Part shown: in pieces, positions 5,449 through 9,433 of the stretch
How the letters are laid out: the number at the start of each line of letters is the position of its first letter
Position numbering within the stretch: position 1 is the stretch's first letter
Origin: Prevotella sp. UBA7764
Lineage (GTDB): Bacteria > Bacteroidota > Bacteroidia > Bacteroidales > Bacteroidaceae
Reading direction: 5' to 3'
NCBI GenBank assembly: GCA_002481295.1
Contig: DLDU01000006.1
Span: 1-9,433, forward strand
Length of the DNA: 9,433 nucleotides
The notes under the pieces: model-generated
Told to the model about the DNA's origin: nothing
Seen by the model: only the letters and a program-made list of their open reading frames with translations
The model's database searches: none
Program-made: the position numbers and the translations under genes

Positions 5449-5661
5449 TTACTCAAGCGGTATCTCCGGATGCTGCACAGCCAGCGGCATGTCCTTCTGC
5501 GAGAGGTAGAACATGTAGAGGATGACGGGCTTCGTGCCGCGGTTCTCGCCGTGGTGGATGGTGTTCACCATCTCGACGACGGCCTCGCCCTCATGCACTA
5601 CTTTTTCCTTGCCGTCCTGCCCGATGATGGTCAGTTCGCCCTGCACCAGCAAGCCATAATG
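5449..5661 (-). pseudogene. Cupin-domain protein, C-terminal half only
   Basis: This 70-residue stretch (HYGLLVQGELTIIGQDGKE...AVQHPEIPLE) is the second half of a single-domain cupin. GELTI and the GEAVVEMVNTIHHGENRG block (motif 2, with a likely metal-binding H and the family N) are recognisable. The first half, which should carry the HxH metal ligands, is missing: only 13 nt separate HYG from the stop of the receptor gene. No ATG opens this frame. The only possible starts are weak, such as TTG at 5652. Just upstream, in a different frame, ATGAGAAAAACATTATGG encodes MRKTLW, like a signal-peptide start. A normal member would be about 110-170 residues, so metal binding and function are doubtful. 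It could still be translated by coupling, since TraX begins 3 nt later. Confidence 0.65.
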
Positions 5662-5674
5662 TTTTTCTCATTTA

Positions 5675-8077
5675 TTAGAAGTCGAGACGATAGAAGATGT
5701 TAGGCAGTGAGATACCTGCCTTGTCGGTACGGATCTCACCAGTGGCGAGGTCGTAGCGCTGCCATTGCGGAGCCTCAGCATCGAGGATGTTCAGACCCTC
5801 GAAGGCGATGGTGTGGCTCACCTTGCGGCGGTTGATTTTGTAGCTCACAGTCAGGTCGACAACGCTCGTCGGCTTGAAGCGCTTAGAGAATGCCTCATTC
5901 TCCTTATAGATAGGATCATCATTGATGATACCGGCTGCTACGTTGGCACGCATGGCCTCCACATCGATAGGTGTGTAGCGCAAACCGCCCTGAATAGAGT
6001 ACTTAGCGCTGACATTAAGCACGTTCTTACCAATCATCCACTCCTTACCACCCAGGATCTTGAACATGAAGCCACGGTCGTAGAGCTGGTTGCGCCATAC
6101 CTTGTCAACGCCTCTGTACTGTGATTTATAGAGCGAGAAGTTGGTTTGGCCAAAGAAGCCGTGACTCATATAGTGCTCCAGCGTGATGTCTCCACCGTAG
6201 TTACGGGTGTTGCCCTTATTCACAAGCGGTTCATCGGTGTAAGCATAGAAGCGGTTGGTGACGCAGTAGGTGCTACCATTGATACCCACAGGCGTGTCGA
6301 AACCATACTGGTAGAACATGTTCAGACGCAGGTTGAGGTTGTCTGTGAACTTATGGGAGTAGGAAAACTGCAGGTGGTGGGCCTTGCTCAGACCGAGGTC
6401 TTTGTTCACCAGTCGGCCAGTTTCATCGCGATAGAAATAGGTGTCGAGTTTCTCAACCATTGAGTGCAGACCGTAGCCCAGTGAGAAGCTGCCACCGTTG
6501 TAGGGCTGCCACTTCATGCTGGCGCGTGGCTCAACAGAAACATCATCTGAGAGTACGAAGTAGTTGGCTGCTACACCCAGCGACATACTGAACTTATCGC
6601 TCAGTGTGAGGAGGTTCTGCCAGAAAGCGCTGGCGAGACCCGTGTCGTCCTTCATATCGGTGTAGGTCTTCATCGTTGAGGGGTCGGCATAGAGATAATC
6701 CACGCTGCTGTATTTCAAGTCGAAGAAACGGTGGGAGTATTCGGCACCGAACTGTGTGAGCCATTTTCCTGTTATCTGCTTCGACAGTTCTGTATTGAAG
6801 AGCAGACGGTCTTCATTTTGCTTCTGCTTGCTGAAGAGGTATTGCGTCTCAGGCTCCTCAAAAGCCAGCGGGGTCTTCAGTACTCCATTGGCATCGCGTT
6901 CCAAACCATAGTATAGATTATCTACACCGATATGTTGCATATTGTAAGCCGCTGTGGTGTTCCACGACCACTTGTTACCCAGGTGAATCTTGTGTGAGAT
7001 ACCAGCCAGCAACTGTGTCATATCACCATTGAAATTAGAGGCATCGTAAGCCGAGTGCACATCCTTCAAATCGATACGGTCGGTATGTGTCTTGTCCAAT
7101 AGTGCCAGTCCAAAGATAGAGAATGTTCCAGCTTTCTTAGTGGGCAGGTTCAGTTTCCATGAGAAGTCCTGGAAGTTGAGTTGGTCGCCTTCGGTATCAA
7201 CGAGCCCCAGCTGACTGATGAGCGCAGTGAAGCCATAGCGGTAGTTCACGATATAGCTGGCATTGCTCTTCTTCGAGAGCGGACCTTCTAATGTCAGTTC
7301 CTCGAATGCCGAACCCAGCTGTAGGATGTTTTCGTGTTTGGAGTTGTTACCCGGTCGCATCTTTACGTCGAACACACCACTCAGCGCATTTGAGTAGTTG
7401 GCATTGAAGGTGGAGGTGAAGAAGTCGGAGTTGCCTATAACGTTAGAGTTCAGTCCGCTAATCAGTCCGTAGCCGGCATTCCACATGTCATTGTAGTGGT
7501 TAGGTGTAAACACCTCCACACCCTCTATGCGATACTGCATACGCTCCGGAGCATTGCCATGAATGGAGAGACCACTACCATCAGCTTCACCCGACACACC
7601 AGCGAAGGCCATCACCAATCGGGCAGGGTCGTTGGCACCACCCGCAAAACGGCTGGCTTCCTCCATAGAGAGCATCACTCCACCAGTCAGTACGGCAGGA
7701 TTGACTGTTGACTCCTTGTTCACACGGGGGCGCACCACCACTTCCTTCAGTTCGGTACTGTTCTCACGCAAAGCGATGTCCAAGACCACCTCCTTGACGC
7801 CGGAAATCAGTATTTCCTTCATCATACTCGGTTCGTAGCCGATGTAGGTCGATTCGATGGTGTAACGTCCACCCTGACTGATATTAATCAGATAGTTACC
7901 ATCGATATCGGTCACAGCAGCTGCTCCCTGAAGCTCTACAACCCTCACCGTAGCGCCAATCAGCGGTTCGCCAGTGATAGCGTCTTTCACGGTGCCGCGC
8001 AGGGTCTCAGCCTGCATGCTTACAGTGCCGCAGATGATCAGGATGGCGGCGTGCATCCATAGTTTCATTTGTTTCAT
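5675..8077 (-). CDS. TonB-dependent outer-membrane receptor
   Basis: The 800-residue product imports an unknown ligand across the outer membrane using energy passed on by TonB-ExbB-ExbD. The signal peptide MKQMKLWMHAAILIICG...MQA is probably cut after A23. Residues about 24-105 form a carboxypeptidase-regulatory-like domain (LRGTVKDAITGEPLIGATV, TDIDGNYLI, YIGYEP). The plug follows at about 125-245, with MSMEEASRFAG..DPARLVMAFAGV, LSIHGNAPERMQYRIEGVEV and a hydrophobic stretch ending in SGVFDVKMRPGN. The rest is a beta-barrel ending in the aromatic residue F (FYRLDF), as expected for barrel assembly. The length and the absence of a SusD-like partner argue against a SusC starch-type receptor. 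No substrate is evident. It starts 13 nt after the upstream HAD-M15 gene and is almost certainly on the same transcript. Confidence 0.9.
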   Translation of the reverse strand: MKQMKLWMHAAILIICGTVSMQAETLRGTVKDAITGEPLIGATVRVVELQGAAAVTDIDGNYLINISQGGRYTIESTYIGYEPSMMKEILISGVKEVVLDIALRENSTELKEVVVRPRVNKESTVNPAVLTGGVMLSMEEASRFAGGANDPARLVMAFAGVSGEADGSGLSIHGNAPERMQYRIEGVEVFTPNHYNDMWNAGYGLISGLNSNVIGNSDFFTSTFNANYSNALSGVFDVKMRPGNNSKHENILQLGSAFEELTLEGPLSKKSNASYIVNYRYGFTALISQLGLVDTEGDQLNFQDFSWKLNLPTKKAGTFSIFGLALLDKTHTDRIDLKDVHSAYDASNFNGDMTQLLAGISHKIHLGNKWSWNTTAAYNMQHIGVDNLYYGLERDANGVLKTPLAFEEPETQYLFSKQKQNEDRLLFNTELSKQITGKWLTQFGAEYSHRFFDLKYSSVDYLYADPSTMKTYTDMKDDTGLASAFWQNLLTLSDKFSMSLGVAANYFVLSDDVSVEPRASMKWQPYNGGSFSLGYGLHSMVEKLDTYFYRDETGRLVNKDLGLSKAHHLQFSYSHKFTDNLNLRLNMFYQYGFDTPVGINGSTYCVTNRFYAYTDEPLVNKGNTRNYGGDITLEHYMSHGFFGQTNFSLYKSQYRGVDKVWRNQLYDRGFMFKILGGKEWMIGKNVLNVSAKYSIQGGLRYTPIDVEAMRANVAAGIINDDPIYKENEAFSKRFKPTSVVDLTVSYKINRRKVSHTIAFEGLNILDAEAPQWQRYDLATGEIRTDKAGISLPNIFYRLDF
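8040..8068 (-). repeat. LWM-type signal-peptide repeat (copies also at 58-86 and 4682-4710)
   Basis: These 29 bases encode MKLWMHAAIL in the receptor gene. The copy at 58-86 matches at 27 of 29 bases and encodes MKLWMLAAIL; the copy at 4682-4710 matches less well (the start codon is lost). The proteins that follow are unrelated, so the similarity is confined to the signal peptide. Confidence 0.75.
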
Positions 8078-8090
8078 AGTTATTCAAAGT

Positions 8091-9433
8091 TTATTCAATT
8101 AACTCAAAATGTTGGTAGTCCTTGCACGATGTCCAGTCGCCGCCCCACTCGAAGCCGGCGGCGGTGAAGAGGCGGAAGCAGAGGTCGTCGTGGTCTATCT
8201 TGTAGGGGAAGTCCCACGTGCGGTCGCAGTAGTCGGTAGCCGTGGCGGGCTGGATGTAACGGGTGCCGTCGGTGCGGTCTTTGTAATAGGGATTGTAGAG
8301 CGTGTTAATGTCGACGGCCAGACCGCGGGCATGCTTCGACAGGACGGTGGTTCCAGCGACAGCGCGGTAGCAGAAGCACGACGAGTTGTTGTCGCGCATC
8401 TGAGTCTCGTCATCTGCATCATATACGTCGGGCAGGAGCATCCGCTGGATGGGATACTGGGCGTCGAAGAGCTGACGCAAGATGCTGACGACGCGGTCGG
8501 CAATCTGAGCGTTGCAGACCATCTCGCCGACGTGCATCTGATTGTCGTAATCCCAGTGCAGGGCGCGGATGTGGCGCAGGTCGTCGCGGCCGATGTAGGG
8601 GTTCTCCTTGTAGGTCTTGCCCTGCATCCGTGCCCATACACCATCGGGAATGGGCTCAGCGGCAAAGCACTTGTCTATGCCGCCAAAAGCATCGACATCC
8701 GCCTGACTGACGGTGCGCCCGGCCTGCCACTCGGTGAGGGCCCGAGTGTCAACGGGAAAGGTGAAATCTGTCTTCACGACACCATCGCCGTAGATGGTCT
8801 TGAAGTCGTCGTGCATGGAGATGACGTGGTAGCCGGCCGTGCGCCACTGCTCGCCTAAGGAGAGCGCCTTTTCGCGGTTGGCGTGGTCGCGCGCATCATC
8901 GTCGGCGATAAGCATGAAGGCGGCGGACTTGTACTTCTGGTTGCCTAATGCGTAGTTGTGCATGGCGGCATCGCCACCACTGTTGCCGAACGACAGGACG
9001 GGCACCTTGCCAATCTCCTGCGAGATCTGCAGCACCTTGTTCGTCTTCAGGTTCTTGATGATGAGTTCGTCGGTGCGCACAAGGTCCTCCTCGCGTCCCA
9101 TCGTGTAGTTGACGCCCTCCTCGGTGCCCTGACTGGTGGAATGCAGTTTCACGTCCATGCCTATGACGCGGTTCGACGGGACGCCGATGGACTCTGTCAA
9201 AGCGCGGCAGATGAAGCGGTCGGAGCCAGAGACAACGTAATACGTAAAACCGTTGTCGCGAAGGTAGTCGAATACCTGAAGCATGGGTTTAAAGAAACTC
9301 TGTCCGTAGGTCATGCCCGAAAAACCGTTGGCAGGCTGCTGGGCGTAGGCCTTCACGTAGGCATCAAACTCGGCCAGCGTCATGCCGCTGTAAGCTTTGG
9401 CAGCGGCCAGGGCATGCTTCATGTCGAAGTGGT
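8091..9433 (-). CDS. HAD-family phosphatase fused to an M15-family peptidase (5' end outside window)
   Basis: The frame is open to the right edge (HFD precedes the first M at 9422), so the N-terminus is missing. Counting from that M, residues 1 to about 218 are the rear part of a HAD hydrolase: motif II serine S65 in YYVVSGSDR, a lysine near 123-126, and motif IV with D151 in LSFGNSGGDAAM. The DxDxT nucleophile motif must lie outside the window. Residues about 250-443 are an M15 peptidase: AEPIPDGVWARMQGK, then SKHARGLAVDIN with zinc ligands H364 and D371, and FEWGGDWTSCKDYQHFEL with catalytic-type D435 and zinc ligand H438. M15 enzymes cut peptidoglycan peptides, and the DxxHF pattern resembles the L-Ala-D-Glu or CwlK-like branch. 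The joint is a single uninterrupted frame. Secretion cannot be judged without the N-terminus. It is the first visible gene of the cluster. Confidence 0.85.
   Translation of the reverse strand, partial: HFDMKHALAAAKAYSGMTLAEFDAYVKAYAQQPANGFSGMTYGQSFFKPMLQVFDYLRDNGFTYYVVSGSDRFICRALTESIGVPSNRVIGMDVKLHSTSQGTEEGVNYTMGREEDLVRTDELIIKNLKTNKVLQISQEIGKVPVLSFGNSGGDAAMHNYALGNQKYKSAAFMLIADDDARDHANREKALSLGEQWRTAGYHVISMHDDFKTIYGDGVVKTDFTFPVDTRALTEWQAGRTVSQADVDAFGGIDKCFAAEPIPDGVWARMQGKTYKENPYIGRDDLRHIRALHWDYDNQMHVGEMVCNAQIADRVVSILRQLFDAQYPIQRMLLPDVYDADDETQMRDNNSSCFCYRAVAGTTVLSKHARGLAVDINTLYNPYYKDRTDGTRYIQPATATDYCDRTWDFPYKIDHDDLCFRLFTAAGFEWGGDWTSCKDYQHFELIE

Noticed and set aside
8109..8858. 249-residue plus-strand frame opposite the HAD-M15 gene
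   Set aside because: It is an antisense shadow rich in V, A and G, caused by GC-biased third positions of the real gene.

Overview
The window looks like chromosomal DNA of a Bacteroidales bacterium, most likely Prevotella or a close relative. The evidence is a TonB-dependent receptor with an N-terminal carboxypeptidase-regulatory-like domain, lipoproteins with acidic stretches just after the lipid-carrying cysteine, Bacteroidetes-type -7 promoter elements (TAnnTTTG), little Shine-Dalgarno signal, and the repeated signal-peptide starts MKLWMLAAIL / MRKI...AVAMMTAMSA. Every convincing gene is on the minus strand, so transcription runs from high to low coordinates.

Layout in transcription order: (1) 9433-8091, a protein joining a HAD-type phosphatase domain to an M15 zinc peptidase, with its 5' end outside the window; (2) 8077-5675, a TonB-dependent outer-membrane receptor 13 nt later; (3) 5661-5449, the C-terminal half of a cupin; (4) 5445-4723, a TraX-family membrane protein; (5) 4719-4477, a decayed lipoprotein remnant; (6) 4431-3355, a secreted protein with a carboxypeptidase-regulatory-like domain; (7) 3324-2878 and 2829-2368, two small lipoproteins. 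A strong hairpin terminator at 2323-2360 closes this cell-envelope cluster. Genes 1 and 2 are close enough to be one transcript; the rest may be. Then come (8) xpt (2287-1706), xanthine phosphoribosyltransferase, (9) an IS110-family insertion sequence (about 81-1689), and (10) the first 28 codons of another lipoprotein running off the left edge.

The most interesting part is the insertion sequence. It appears to sit inside the signal-peptide start of the gene now beginning at 86: the displaced start (ATGAATCAAATGAAA, 1697-1683) is stranded just after xpt, and joining the two sides rebuilds MNQMKLWMLAA, almost the same as MKQMKLWMHAA at the start of the receptor at 8077. The non-coding stretch downstream of the transposase folds into two nested stem-loops. 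One loop carries a 9-nt match to the junction next to xpt and the other a 12-nt match to the junction next to the lipoprotein, as expected of an IS110/IS1111 bridge RNA (seekRNA). The transposase reading frame is split at a run of nine A residues four codons after the likely catalytic serine, so it is either recoded or dead.

A second theme is shared signal-peptide DNA. Two types of 5' segment recur at nucleotide level in front of unrelated mature proteins, and in two places such a start is joined to the 3' remnant of a broken gene. This suggests that signal-peptide segments recombine in this genome and that the insertion sequence may use one of them as its landing site.
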